Part shown: positions 45,394 to 55,882 of the stretch, in pieces | How the letters are laid out: each line of letters starts with the position of its first letter | Numbering within the stretch: the first letter of the stretch is position 1 | NCBI GenBank assembly: GCA_963830725.1 | Contig: CAWHNO010000010.1 | Coordinates: forward strand, 161,294-225,293 | DNA length: 64,000 bases | Direction: 5' to 3' | Origin: DASSUW01 sp963830725 | GTDB lineage: Bacteria; Actinomycetota; Thermoleophilia; Solirubrobacterales; Solirubrobacteraceae | Program-made: the position numbers and the translations under genes | Notes under the pieces: generated by a model | What the model saw: only the letters and a program-made list of their open reading frames with translations | What the model was told of the DNA's origin: nothing | Databases searched by the model: none

Positions 45394-47217
45394 CGCACCC
45401 CGAGCCGCAGGTCGGCGCTGATCCGCCGCTGCACCCCGGCCACGGCGCGGAACGCCTCCTTGAGCGTGCTGCGGGTCAGCGGGCTCAGCTCGGCCGGGTC
45501 GAGGAAGTCGTCCGGCTCGGCTCCCGCCTTGAGCTGCTCGACCTGATGGCCGAGCCGCAGGCCCACGATCAGCTCGTGCGCCTCCTCGAGCAGGCGCGCG
45601 TCGTCGGCCGGCAGCGTGCCCGCCTCGGCGGCCGCGCGCAGCCGCGCCGGGGTCGACGCGTGCGTGACGCCGGCGGCGAGCCCGGCCCAGCGGGCGAGGT
45701 CGACGATCGGGATGATGCCGCCGCGCTTGAGGTCGAGCCGGCCGCGATGCTCCCCCGAGGCCTCGACCACGAGGCCGCGCAGGAAGCCGGTCGGCGGCCG
45801 GTGCGCGAGCGCGAAGCTGAGCAGCAGGCGCAGCAGCTCGGGCCGGCGGCGCGCGTCCTTGAACGCGTCGGGGACCGGCGGACCGGTCCGGATGCCCCAT
45901 ACCGGCCGGCCGTCGACCACGAGCGACACGAGGATCAGCGCCTTCTCCTGCGTCGGGTTCTCGAGCCAGCTCGCGACGGCGTCTCGCCACGCCACGTGCG
46001 AGCGCGCGAACAGCGGCTTGGACGCGACCGCGCCCTTGCGGGTCGGCCCGGAAGCCGCTGGCCGCCAGGCCGTCCATCACGCGCCCGGCGATCCCCATCA
46101 GCTCCTGCTGCAGCTCCGGATCGTCGTCGTCCGTGTACCAGACGAGCGCGCTGTCGACGTCGGACGAGGGCATCGCCTCGCGGCGCGCGATGCTTCCGAG
46201 CGCGATCCACGCGAACGGCACCGGAGGCTCGGCGACGGTCAGCTCGAGCAGCCGTCGCACCACGGCGTCGGCCACCACGGACTGGATCGCCGACACGTCG
46301 CTCGCGGCCACCCGCGCGTCGTGCAGCGCGACGATCGCCGGCCGCAGTCCGGCCGCCGCTGCGGCGACCTCGTCGACCGTGCCGGCGCGGGCGATCGCCG
46401 CCCGCAGGTGGAACGAGCTGCGCGTGGCCACGGCGACGAGGTCCGAGTCCTCGACGACGCCGACCACGCGGCCGGTGGGGGAGACCACGGGGAAGTGGTG
46501 GATCCCGCGCTCGAGCATGTCGAGCAGGACCTCGCTGCCGCGGCGGTCGGCCGCCACGGTGTAGGCGGGCGCGCTCATCACCTGCGAGACCGGCGCGCTC
46601 GAGTCGACGCCGGCGGCGATCACGCGCGAGCGCAGGTCGCGGTCGGTCATGATCCCCAGCCCGTCGTCGCCGAGGTCCACGACCACGGACGTCGCCCGCT
46701 CGTCGGCCATGAGCTGCGCCGCCTCGCGGATCGTCGTGTCCGGCGAGCACAGCACCAGTGGCGCGCGCATCAGCTCGGCCACCGGCCGCTGCGCGGGGTT
46801 CACGGCCGGCTCGCCGCGCTCGTCGCCCGTGAACGCCTCGAGCAGCGAGCGCGTCACGTAGCGCAGGCCGGCCGGCCGCGCCAGCAACGGCCGCGCCACC
46901 TCCGCGCGGATGCGGTAGCAGAGCGAGTCCTCGGCCGCGATCGCCGCGAAGCCGGTCGGCAGCCCCGAGAGCATCGAGGCGTGCCCGAACAGCTCGCCCG
47001 GCCCGAGCAGGTCGAGCACGCGGCCGTCGTAGACGATCTCGACCGCGCCGGTCCGCACCACCCAGACGTGCTCGACCGGCCCGGCGCCCTGATGGAAGAT
47101 CTCCGTGCCCGCGGGGTGGAACTCGACCTCGGCCGCCTCGGCCACGCGCTCGATGTCGGCGGGGTCGAGCGAGTCGAACGGCGGGTGGGGCGCGAGGAAG
47201 TCGGCGACGTCCTGCAA
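45390..47217 (-). CDS. cNMP-binding/CBS/DUF294 nucleotidyltransferase protein, frameshifted
   Basis: A regulator of about 608 residues. Domains in order: cyclic-nucleotide-binding fold with VEFHPAGTEIFHQGAGPVEH and LLGPGELFGHASML; two CBS domains, one with DDGLGIMTDRDLRSRVIAAG and the other RVVGVVEDSDLVAVATRS; then DUF294 with GSIARREAMPSSDVDSALVW (the nucleotidyltransferase GSxxR/E-D pattern); then the DUF294_C tail. TTG 47217 is the only plausible start I see. A shift near 46045 splits it. It faces the APC permease gene (120 bp gap) and is coupled to the exonuclease, suggesting nutrient-dependent control of transport. Confidence 0.88.
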
Positions 47218-47336
47218 CGGAGGCGAGATATATCAGTTTCTTGACACTGTCCGGTGGCGGGAAGATACTCGCGAGCAATTGGATCCGGCTCTTTCGGAGG
47301 GCGGTCGGAACGGTTGACGAGGATCGGGGATGAGGC

Positions 47337-48901
47337 ATGACGGCGACGGTTGACCCGCGCTCGACCGACGATGCCGAGCTCAACGAGTTCGGCTACAAGC
47401 AGGAGCTCGACCGCTCGCTCGGGAGCTTCGCCACCTTCGCGGCGGGGATCAGCTACATCTCGATCCTCACCGGCACCTTCCAGCTCTTCTACTTCGGGTT
47501 CGCGTTCGGCGGCCCGGCCTACTGGTGGTCATGGCCGATGGTGTTCGCCGGCCAGCTCATGGTCGCGCTCTGCTTCTGCGAGCTCGCCTCCCGCTATCCG
47601 ATCGCCGGCTCGATCTACAACTGGTCCAAGCGGCTCGGCTCCCCGCACGTCGCCTGGCTGGCGGGCTGGATGATGCTGACGGCGTCGATCGTCACGGTCG
47701 CCGCCGTCGCGCTGGCCTACCAGATCACTCTGCCGGTGATCGACGACTTCTTCCAGTTCTACGGCGACGGCACCGGCCAGTACGACTTCGCCGCCAACGC
47801 CGTGATCCTCGGCAGCGTGCTGATCATCTTCACGACGATCATCAACGCGATCGGCGTCAAGCTGATGTCGCGGATCAACAGCACCGGCGTCTCCATCGAG
47901 CTGATCGCCGCATGCCTGCTCGTCTTCGCGTTCCTCGTCAACGTCACGCGCGGCCCCGGCGTCGTGACCGAGACCCAGGGCCTGGGCGCGGACTGGGAGC
48001 TCGGCTACCTCGGCGCGTTCCTGGCCGCCTCGCTGGCCTCGGCCTACGTCATGTACGGGTTCGACACCGCGAGCTCGCTCGGCGAGGAGTCGCTGAACCC
48101 GCGCAAGAACGCGCCGCGCGCGATCCTGCGGGCGCTCGTCGCGTCGTTCTTCCTCGGCGGCGCGATCCTGCTGTTCGCGATGATGTCGGTGACCGACATC
48201 AACGACGCCCGAGATCGGCGTCGGCGGCCTGCAGTTCATCGTCCTCGACGTCCTCGGCGCCACGATCGGCGACATCTTCCTGTGGTCGGTCGTCATCGCC
48301 ATCACCGTCTGCTGCCTCGCCGTCCACACGGCGACGATCCGGATGATGTTCGCGATGGCGCGCGACAACAACCTGCCCGCCGGCACGCACCTGGCGCGCG
48401 TGCACCCGAAGACGCGGACGCCGATCATCCCGTCGATCATCGTCGGCGTGCTGGCGATCGCGATCCTGCTGGTGAACATCCGCCAGCCGCAGATCTTCAC
48501 GGTGATCACCTCGATCGGGATCATCATGATCTACATCGCCTACCTGCTCGTCACCGGGCCGATGCTGCTCGACCGGCTGCGCGGGCAGTGGCGGTCCGAG
48601 GACGCGGCGCCGGGCTACTTCTCGCTCGGGCAGCTGGGGCCTGCCGGTGAACATCCTGGCCGTCTGCTGGGGCCTGTTCATGGCGATCAACCTGATCTGG
48701 CCGCGCGCGTCGATCTACAACGCGGTCGAGCCCTTCCACTGGTACCTGAAGTGGGGCGGCGTGCTGTTCGTCGGCGTCGTCATGCTCGGCGGGTTCGCGT
48801 ACTACTGGTTCGTGCAGCGCCACAAGACCGGCACGCTGGCCGAGCACACCGCTCGGCCGCCGGGGAGAGCCCGCCCGGTGATGGCCGGCGGGTCCGAGTA
48901 A
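47337..48901 (+). CDS. APC-family amino acid/amine permease, frameshifted
   Basis: About 520 residues with 12 hydrophobic helices. The start, NEFGYKQELDRSLGSFATFA, then AAGISYISILTGTFQLF, is characteristic of the APC branch holding GABA permeases and eukaryotic choline or amino-acid carriers. Later parts are YGFDTASSLGEESLNPRKNA and the helices with RMMFAMARDNNLPAG. One-base insertions near 48210 and 48645 divide three frames. ATG 47337 has GAGGATCGGGG upstream. Being followed within 17 bases by a choline-oxidase-like gene, choline or a related amine is a reasonable but unproven cargo. Confidence 0.85.
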
Positions 48902-48917
48902 CCGAGAGGAGAACGCC

Positions 48918-50505
48918 ATGGAGGAGTTCGACTACGTCGTCGCCGGAGGCGGGACGGCGGGCGCGGTGGTGGCCGCGCGGCTCTCCGAGGACCCGAACGT
49001 CACGGTCTGCCTGCTGGAGGCGGGGCCGTCGGACGTCGACGACCCCGCGATCCTGCGGCTCGAGGACTGGATGTTCCTGCTCGACTCCGGCTACGACTGG
49101 GACTACCCGGTCGAGCCGCAGGAGAAGGGCAACAGCTTCCTCCGCCACGCTCGCGCGAAGGTGCTCGGCGGCTGCTCGTCGCACAACTCGTGCATCGCGT
49201 TCTGGACGCCGCGCGAGGACCTCGACGAGTGGGCGGCGATGGGCTGCGAGGGCTGGGGCGCCGACGACACGTGGCCGCTGATCAAGCGGCTCGAGACCAA
49301 CGACGGTCCCGGCGACCACCACGGCCGCTCCGGCCCGGTGAACCTGATGACGGTCCCGCCCGACGACCCGTGCGGGGTCGCCGTGCTCGAGGCCGCCGCA
49401 CAGGCCGGGCTGCCGACCGTGCGCTTCAACGAGGGCGAGACGGTCACCAACGGCGCCGGCTGGTTCCAGGTCAACCGATCGACGGACGGCACGCGGATGT
49501 CGTCGTCGGTCGCCTACCTGCACCCGATCATGGCGACGCGGTCGAACCTGAAGGTCCGCACCGGCTGCTGGGTCAAGCGCATCGTCATCGACGAGGACAG
49601 GCGCGCCCGCGGCGTCGAGTACATGAACCCCGACCTGTTCACCTACTCGACGGTCGGCGCCCGCCGCGAGGTGATCGTCTCCTGCGGGTCGATCGACACG
49701 CCGAAGGTGCTGATGCTGTCCGGCATCGGCCCGGGCGAGCACCTGCGCGAGTTCGGCGATCGACGTGCTCGTCGACAGCCCCGGCGTGGGCGCCAACCTC
49801 GACGACCACGTCGAGGGCATCGTGATGTGGGAGGCCGCGCAGCCGATGGTCAAGCGGTCGACCCAGTGGTGGGAGATCGGCCTCTTCACGATGACCGAGG
49901 ACGGGCCTCGACCGGCCCGATCTGATGATGCACTACGGCTCGGTGCCGTTCGACATGAACACCGTCCGCTGGGGCTATCCGTCGGCGGAGAGCGCGTTCT
50001 GCCTGACGCCCGAACGTCTGTCGCGGCCGCTCGCGCGGCACGCGTCCGCCTGCGCTCGCCCGACTTCCGCGACCGCATGCGGGTCGACCCGCGCTACTTC
50101 ACCGACCCGGACGGCAACGACGAGCGCGTGATGCTCTACGGCGTCAAGCTCGCGCGCGAGATCGGCAAGCAGGCGGCGCTGCAGGGCTGGGCCAAGCGCG
50201 AGCTGGCCCCGGGCCCGGACGCGACGACCGACGACGAGCTGGTCGACTACATCCACAAGACCCACAACACCGTCTACCACCCGTCGTGCACGGCGCGGAT
50301 GGGCGCGGCGGGCGACGCCGACGCGGTCGTCGACCCGCGGCTGCGCGTGAAGGGCGTCAAGGGGCTGCGGATCGCCGACGGCTCGATCATGCCGTTCCTG
50401 CCGGCCATCAACCCCTGCATCACGACGATGATGATCGGCGAGAAGTGCGCCGACATGGTCAAGGAGGACGCCCGCCAGGCGCCCCGGGAGGCGGTGCACG
50501 CGTGA
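48918..50505 (+). CDS. codA: GMC oxidoreductase, choline-oxidase-like, frameshifted
   Basis: About 526 residues of the FAD-binding GMC family. From memory, the sequence is strikingly close to Arthrobacter choline oxidase: YVVAGGGTAGAVVAARLSED, SGYDWDYPVEP, ARAKVLGGCSSHNSCIAFW (His89 aligns with the residue carrying covalent FAD), KRSTQWWEIGLFT (active-site Glu), DLMMHYGSVPFDMNT (active-site His) and THNTVYHPSCTARMG (catalytic His). The second Asn of NPN in choline oxidase is Cys here (AINPCITTMMIG). Shifts near 49759, 49914 and 50030 break the frame. AGAGGAGA precedes ATG 48918. It should oxidise choline to betaine aldehyde or betaine, or a close analogue. Confidence 0.88.
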
Positions 50506-51943
50506 CCCACTCGATGTTGGTCGAACGGCGAATGGGTGCAGGCCGCCTCGGGCGAGACGGCCGAGACCACGAGCCCGGCGACCGGCGAGACGATCGGCGA
50601 GATCCCGCAGGGCGACCGCGCCGACGCCCAGCGCGCGATCGACGCCGCCAACCGCGCGTTCGAGGGCTGGTCGCGGCTGACCGCGTTCGAGCGCGCGGCC
50701 AAGATGCACGCGGTCGGCGACGAGATCGAGCGCCGGCGCGACGACCTCGCGCGCACGCTGACGCTCGACCAGGGCAAGCCGCTGCGCGCCGAGGCCTACG
50801 ACGAGGTCGACGAGCTGGTCGAGTACTGGCGGGCCGCGGCAGAGGACGGCAAGCGCCTGGGCGGCGAGCTGCCGAACTCGTTCTCGGCGGGCAAGCGCGT
50901 GATGCTCATGCGCCGCGCGCGCGGCGCCGTCGGGATCATCACGCCGTGGAACTGGCCGTACACGATGCCCGCCGAGCTGCTCGCGCCGGCGCTGGCCTGC
51001 GGCAACACGGTCGTCTGGACGCCGGCGCCGACGACCTCGGTGTGCGCAGTGGCGCTGGCCGAGTGCATGGCGGAGGCGCGACCTGCCGCCCGGCGTCGTC
51101 AACCTCGTCACCGGGCCGGGCGCCGAGGTGGGCGACGAGATCGCCCGCAACCCCGGCACGCGGGCTGTCGCCTTCATCGGCTCGACCCCGACCGGCCGCT
51201 CGGTCGCCTCGGCGGCGGCCGGGAAGGCCGTGATCATCGAGATGGGCGGCAACGGCCCGGTCGTCGTGATGGACGACGCGGACGTGGATCGGGCGGTCGA
51301 CGCGGTCGTCGCCGCCTGCTTCCTGTGCGCCGGCCAGAGCTGCACCGCCGGCGAGCGGATCCTCGTCCAGCAGGGCGTGCGCGACGAGTTCGTGGAGAAG
51401 CTCGCGCGCAAGGTGACCGAGACGGTCCTGCTCGGCGACCCGTTCGACGACGCGACCACGATGGGCCCGGTCAACAACGACGGCGTCGCGATCAAGATGG
51501 ACGAGCACGTCGCCGACGCGCTCGACCGCGGGGCCGGCGTCGTGGCCGGCGGCGCGCGCGTCGACGGCTTCCCGACGAACCTCTACTGGTCCGCGACCGT
51601 CCTGGACGGCGTGCCCGCCGACGCGCGCGTGGCGACCGAGGAGACGTTCGGCCCGATCGCCCCGGTGGTGGCCATCAGGTCGCTGGACGAGGCGATCGAG
51701 CAGACCAACGCCTCGCCGTACGGGCTGCTGTCGGCGATCTTCACGCGCGACCTCGCCGCCGGCCTGAAGTTCGCCGACTCCGTGCGGACGGGCTGGGTGA
51801 ACATCAACGAGTCGTCCAACTACTGGGAGGCGCATCTGCCGTTCGGCGGGCGCGCGGGGACCGACAGCGGGATCGGGCGCGTGGGGGGCGCCCACGTGAT
51901 GGACACGTTCACCGAGCTTCAGACGGTGACGCTCTCGGCTTGA
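50502..51943 (+). CDS. Aldehyde dehydrogenase (betaine aldehyde dehydrogenase-like), frameshifted
   Basis: About 480 residues. NAD-binding and catalysis are visible in TPWNWPYTMPAELLAPALAC, FIGSTPTGRSVA, EMGGNGPVVVMDDADVD (catalytic Glu) and CFLCAGQSCTAGERI (catalytic Cys). EETFGPIAPVV lies late. The GTG start at 50502 overlaps the GMC stop by 4 bases. One-base insertions lie near 50522 and 51079. Its product partner is presumably betaine aldehyde from the upstream enzyme. Its stop overlaps the MTHFR-like start (TTGA), so three steps are coupled. Confidence 0.92.
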
Positions 51944-52717
51944 TCTCCCTGCTCGAGCACCCGCGCTACGAGATCCTGCCGCTCAGTGGGATCGAGGAGC
52001 GGGTGCTCGCCCATGTGCCGCGCGACGTCAAGCTGACGGTCACGGCGTCGCCCGCCAAGGGGCTCGACGCGACGCTGGCCGTGACCGAGCGGCTGAGTGC
52101 CGAGGGGTATCGCGTCGTCCCGCATCTGTCCGCCCGTCAGGTCCGCGACGAGGCGCACGTCGAGGAGATCGTCGCGCGGCTCGCGTCGGCGAGCGTGAGC
52201 GAGGTGTTCGTGCCGGCCGGAGACGCGCGGGAGCCGGGGCCGTTCCCGGACGCGGCCTCGCTGCTGCGCGCCCTCGCAGGTCGCTTCGCCGAGGTGGGCA
52301 TCACGGGCTACCCGGAGAGCCACCACCTGATCGACGACGACACGACGATCCAGGCGATGTTCGAGAAGGCGCCGATGGCGACCTACATCGTCAGCCAGAT
52401 CTGCTTCGACCCGGAGGTCATCGAGACCTGGATCGCGCGCGTCCGGGCACGCGGCACCGAGCTGCCGATCTGGATCGGCGTGCCGGGAGTGGTCGACCGC
52501 AGCACGGCTGCTGCGCGTGTCGGCCAAGATCGGCCTCGGCGAGTCGGCGCGCTTCCTGCGCGCGCACCAGGCGAAGCTGCGCCGGCTCGCGGCCGGCGCC
52601 TTCACGCCCGACGAGCTGATCGCGCAGCTCGCGGCCGCCGACGTCGCCGGCCTCCACGTCTTCACGTTCAACGAGCTCGAGCGGACCGAGCGCTGGCGCC
52701 GCGAGGCCCTGGCATGA
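51940..52717 (+). CDS. Short methylenetetrahydrofolate reductase-like protein
   Basis: About 258 residues, the TIM-barrel MTHFR fold: LTVTASPAKGLDATLAVTER, VPHLSARQVRDEAHVEEIVA, VPAGDAREPGPFPDAASLLR, ITGYPESHHL, then IVSQICFDPEVIETWIARVR and WIGVPGVVDRS. An extra G near 52510 shifts the frame once. TTG 51940 overlaps the ALDH stop. The usual enzyme makes methyl-THF. In a corrinoid demethylation pathway the reaction would run in reverse, oxidising methyl-THF to methylene-THF. Coupling to choline oxidation genes is unusual for metF and supports that role. It overlaps the convergent aldolase by 50 bases. Confidence 0.88.
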
Positions 52718-53585
52718 CCGGCGTGACGCGCTCGAGCAGCGCGGCCAGCTCGCTCGTGGCGGCGTCGTCGAGCTCCAGCAGCGGCGCCCGGACCGGCCCG
52801 GTCGTGTCGCCGACGAGCCGGCACGCGGTCTTGACGGCGGCCGAGTAGCTCTGGCCCTCGAGGAACCGGCAGAGCGGCCACAGGCGAGCCCACAGCTCGC
52901 GCGCGGCGGGCAGGTCGATGTCATCGATGAGCAGCCGGTGCAGCTCGACGCACGGCTCGGGGACGATCGAGGCGGTGCCCCAGACGACCGCGCGGACACC
53001 GGCGGCGAGCGCCGCGAAGGTGAGCGTGTCCCAGCCGTTGAGCAGGGTCGGGCCATCGGTGTGGATGAGCTCGGTGGCCGCCACGGCGTCCCCGCCCGTG
53101 TCCTTCAGGCACGCGACCGGCAGCTCTGCGAGCTGCTCGGCGGTGAGCTTCACCCCCGAAGCGCTCGGGAGGTTGTAGTACATGATGGGGATCGCGATCG
53201 CGTCGGCGACGGCCGTGTAGTGGGAGAGCAGCTCGCGCCAGGAGAGCGCGTCGTAGAACGGCGGGACGATCATCACGGCGGCCGCGCCGGCCCGCTCGGC
53301 GTGCACGCTCAGCTCGACGGTCTCGCGCGTCGACAAGGCGCCGGTGCCGGCCACGACGGGGAGGCGGCCGGCGGCCGCCTCCACCGTGACCTCGACGACC
53401 TGCCGGCGCTCGGCGTTCGTGAGCGTGGTGAACTCGCCGGTGCTGCCGCCGGGCACGAGCCCGCCGGCTCCGGCACCGATCAGGCGCTCGACGATCGCGC
53501 CGAGCGCATCGGCGTCGATCGCCTCGCCGTCGTCGGTGAAGGGCGTGATGAGCGCGGGCAGCACTCCGTGGAACGGCTCAGACAT
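52668..53585 (-). CDS. DHDPS/NAL-family lyase
   Basis: A 305-residue TIM barrel of the dihydrodipicolinate-synthase family. GGSTGEFTTLTNAER carries the Thr pair near residues 48-60, MYYNLPSASG has the catalytic Tyr137, and CLKDTGGD has the Schiff-base Lys161. No carboxylate-specific signature is obvious, so the pyruvate-dependent aldolase or dehydratase substrate is unknown. The start overlaps the stop of the FAD gene upstream by 8 bases, so both are co-transcribed. DHDPS-like lyases often sit in catabolic clusters for hydroxyproline or sugar acids. Confidence 0.92.
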   Translation of the reverse strand: MSEPFHGVLPALITPFTDDGEAIDADALGAIVERLIGAGAGGLVPGGSTGEFTTLTNAERRQVVEVTVEAAAGRLPVVAGTGALSTRETVELSVHAERAGAAAVMIVPPFYDALSWRELLSHYTAVADAIAIPIMYYNLPSASGVKLTAEQLAELPVACLKDTGGDAVAATELIHTDGPTLLNGWDTLTFAALAAGVRAVVWGTASIVPEPCVELHRLLIDDIDLPAARELWARLWPLCRFLEGQSYSAAVKTACRLVGDTTGPVRAPLLELDDAATSELAALLERVTPVMPGPRGASARSARAR

Positions 53586-54892
53586 GAGTCACCTCTCGGA
53601 TCCTGGCTTCGACGCGTTCGGCGGCCGCGAGCCCGGTGCGGGCGGCGGCCTCGATGTTCCCCAGCTCGGCGAAGTAGTCGCCCGCCAGGTGCAGGTTCTC
53701 GTGCCGGCCGAGCGGGCCCTCCAGCGCCGCCTGAAGGCGGCCACGGCCCGGTCGCGCGTACACGTTGCCGAGCTCCCAGCGCTGCACGGTGGCGCCGGCG
53801 ATCACGCCGCGGGTCTGGGGGAAGAGCTCGTGGAGGTCGGCGAGGAAGCGCCCGACGATCACCTCGTCGCGCTCGCGCATGAGCGCCGCGGCCGCGTGCG
53901 CGCCGGCGAAGAGCATGAGGCTGCCGCCGGGCCGGCGCGGGCCGGTGCGGAGGGCCTGCGCCTGGTTGGTGAACATGTCGAAGGCGCGGCCCGGCGTGGC
54001 CATGGCGTAGACGTCGTCGTAGGGCATCGCCGTCGTCTCGCGCGTCGCGACGGCAACGCTGAGGAACGCGCCGTAGGTGAGCCGCGAGAGTGCGGCGGCG
54101 GCCCGTTCGGCCACCGGGGCGACGAGCGGGGCGGCGTGCGGCGCCTGCGCGGCGACGATCACGTGCCGCGCGGTCACCTCGTCGCCGTCGTGGTGCACGG
54201 TGAGGTCGGCGCCGTCGGACCGGATGGCGTGCACGCGGCAGCCGGTGCGCGCGCGGTCGCCCAGCTCGCGGCCGAGCGCCGCCGGCAGCCGGCCGCTCCC
54301 GCCGAGCAGGTTGCGCGCGATCAGCGAGTCCTTGCCGGCCCACACGAGCGCGAACAGTCCGATTCCGCAGCCGGCGGACAGCTCGTCCAGCTCGGCGGTC
54401 GCGCGGTGCGCCGCGCACGAGAAGATCTCGCGCACGGCGGGCGGCAGCGGGCCGAGGAACTCGCCGAACGTGCGGGCGTCCTCGAAGTCGTAGCGCCGCT
54501 CGAGCCGGCGATAGCGGGCGACCGCGCGCTGGATCTTCATGCCCGCCTTCGCGAAGGCGACCCGGTCGCGGACCGAGAGCGGCAGCCGGAAGGGGTACGT
54601 CTCGACGCGGCCGCGGACGAGCTGCGTGGACGCCACGGCGAGCCCCGTCATGCAGCCGGCGACGGGCACGGTCTCGAGGCCGCACTCGCGGGCCATCCCG
54701 TCGACGAGCGAGCCGGGCGCGGGGAAGAGGTGCGCGCCGTAGTTGAGCCAGTAGCCGCCGCACGGGTCCGAGCGCATGCGGCCGCCGAGCCGGTCGCGAG
54801 GCCTCGAGCAGCAGCACGTCGCGGTGGCGCAGCCGCCACGCCGCGGCGAGCCCGGCGATGCCGCCGCCCACGATGACCACGTCGCGCGTCAT
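53578..54892 (-). CDS. FAD-dependent NAD(P)-binding amine-oxidase-fold oxidoreductase, frameshifted
   Basis: About 437 residues. The FAD site is VVIVGGGIAGLAAAWRLR near the N-terminus. A shift near 54798 lies between it and the rest. The second half has SAGCGIGLFALVWAGKDSLI, RHVIVAAQAPHAAPL and a C-terminal AGDYFAELGNIEAAARTGLA FAD contact. This is the flavin amine oxidase/protoporphyrinogen-oxidase/phytoene-desaturase fold; the substrate is open. The operon partner is the DHDPS-family lyase. It faces LysR. Confidence 0.85.
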
Positions 54893-54919
54893 CGGGCCAT
54901 GGTCGCGTGTGCCGGATCA

Positions 54920-54942
54920 CCAAGGTAGGCTTTCTTGCTTGG
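54920..54942. promoter_or_regulatory. Inverted repeat at LysR start
   Basis: CCAAG (54920-54924) and CTTGG (54938-54942) form an inverted repeat in the 42-base gap between the divergent FAD oxidoreductase and lysR genes. It overlaps the assigned TTG start. This is a plausible LysR operator controlling both directions. Confidence 0.4.
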
Positions 54943-55882
54943 CAACCCCAAGGCTGAGCTTGTATCCCTGCAGCAGGTCCGCTGCTTCTGCGCGGCGCTC
55001 GAGCTCGGCTCCTTCACGGCCGCGGCCGAGGCGCTGCGCGTGTCGCAGCCCGCTGTGGCCGAGCAGATCCGCAAGCTCGAGCAGGCCCTGGGGGCCGACC
55101 TCTTCGTGCGTGCCGGCCGGGGCGTGGTCGCCACCGAGGCGGGTCGCGCCTTCGGCGAGCACGCTGCCCGCAGCCTGCGCGCGGTCGAGGACGCCGCCGA
55201 CAGCGTCGGCGAGCTCACCGGGCTGCGCGGCGGCACCGTCGCGGTGGGCATCTTCGGCGGGCCTGCGGCGTGGCACGTCGACGAGCTCGTCGCCGCGTTC
55301 CTGGGCCGCCATCCCGACGTCACGGTGCGGCTGGTCGGCCGCAACTCGTCGGCGATCGCCGAACGCGTCCGGCGCGGCGAGCTGGAGGCCGGCGTGGTGC
55401 TGCTGCCGATCGACGACGACAGGCTCGACGTGCGGCCGATCGTGCGCGACGAGGTGCTCTACGTCAGCGCCTCGCCCGATCGCACACGACGGCCCGCCAC
55501 CATCGAGCGGCTGGCCGCGACGCCGCTCGTCTTCTATGACGCCGAGTCCGCCGACGAGGACCCGATCCGCCGCCAGCTCGCCGAGCGCGCGCAGGCGCTC
55601 GGCGTCCGCCTGCGGCCGAAGGTCGAGGTCGAGCTCAAGGACATCGCGCTCCGGCTCGTCGCCGCCGGGATCGGCGACACGTACCTGCCGAGCGCCTACA
55701 CCCGCGCGCCGTACTACCCGCCGGGCCTGAGCACCGCGTCGTTCAGCCCCGCGCTCTATGACACCTTCGCGATCATCACTCGCCCCGGCGCGCGGCTCTC
55801 GCCCGGCGTGCGCGAGCTGCTGACCGATCTGGAGGCGCATCTGCGCGCCGTCGCACAGGAGCTCGACGCGTACACCGGCTAG
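54935..55882 (+). CDS. LysR-family regulator
   Basis: A 315-residue LTTR. The helix-turn-helix is SFTAAAEALRVSQPAVAEQI, then RKLEQALG, and the effector-binding domain begins GGTVAVGIFGGP. TTG 54935 is the first plausible start, though the real one may be slightly later because the family begins near SLQQVRCFCAAL. It is divergent from the FAD oxidoreductase/DHDPS-like pair, its likely targets, and convergent with gntR (stops overlap by 4 bases). Confidence 0.92.
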   Translation: MLGNPKAELVSLQQVRCFCAALELGSFTAAAEALRVSQPAVAEQIRKLEQALGADLFVRAGRGVVATEAGRAFGEHAARSLRAVEDAADSVGELTGLRGGTVAVGIFGGPAAWHVDELVAAFLGRHPDVTVRLVGRNSSAIAERVRRGELEAGVVLLPIDDDRLDVRPIVRDEVLYVSASPDRTRRPATIERLAATPLVFYDAESADEDPIRRQLAERAQALGVRLRPKVEVELKDIALRLVAAGIGDTYLPSAYTRAPYYPPGLSTASFSPALYDTFAIITRPGARLSPGVRELLTDLEAHLRAVAQELDAYTG

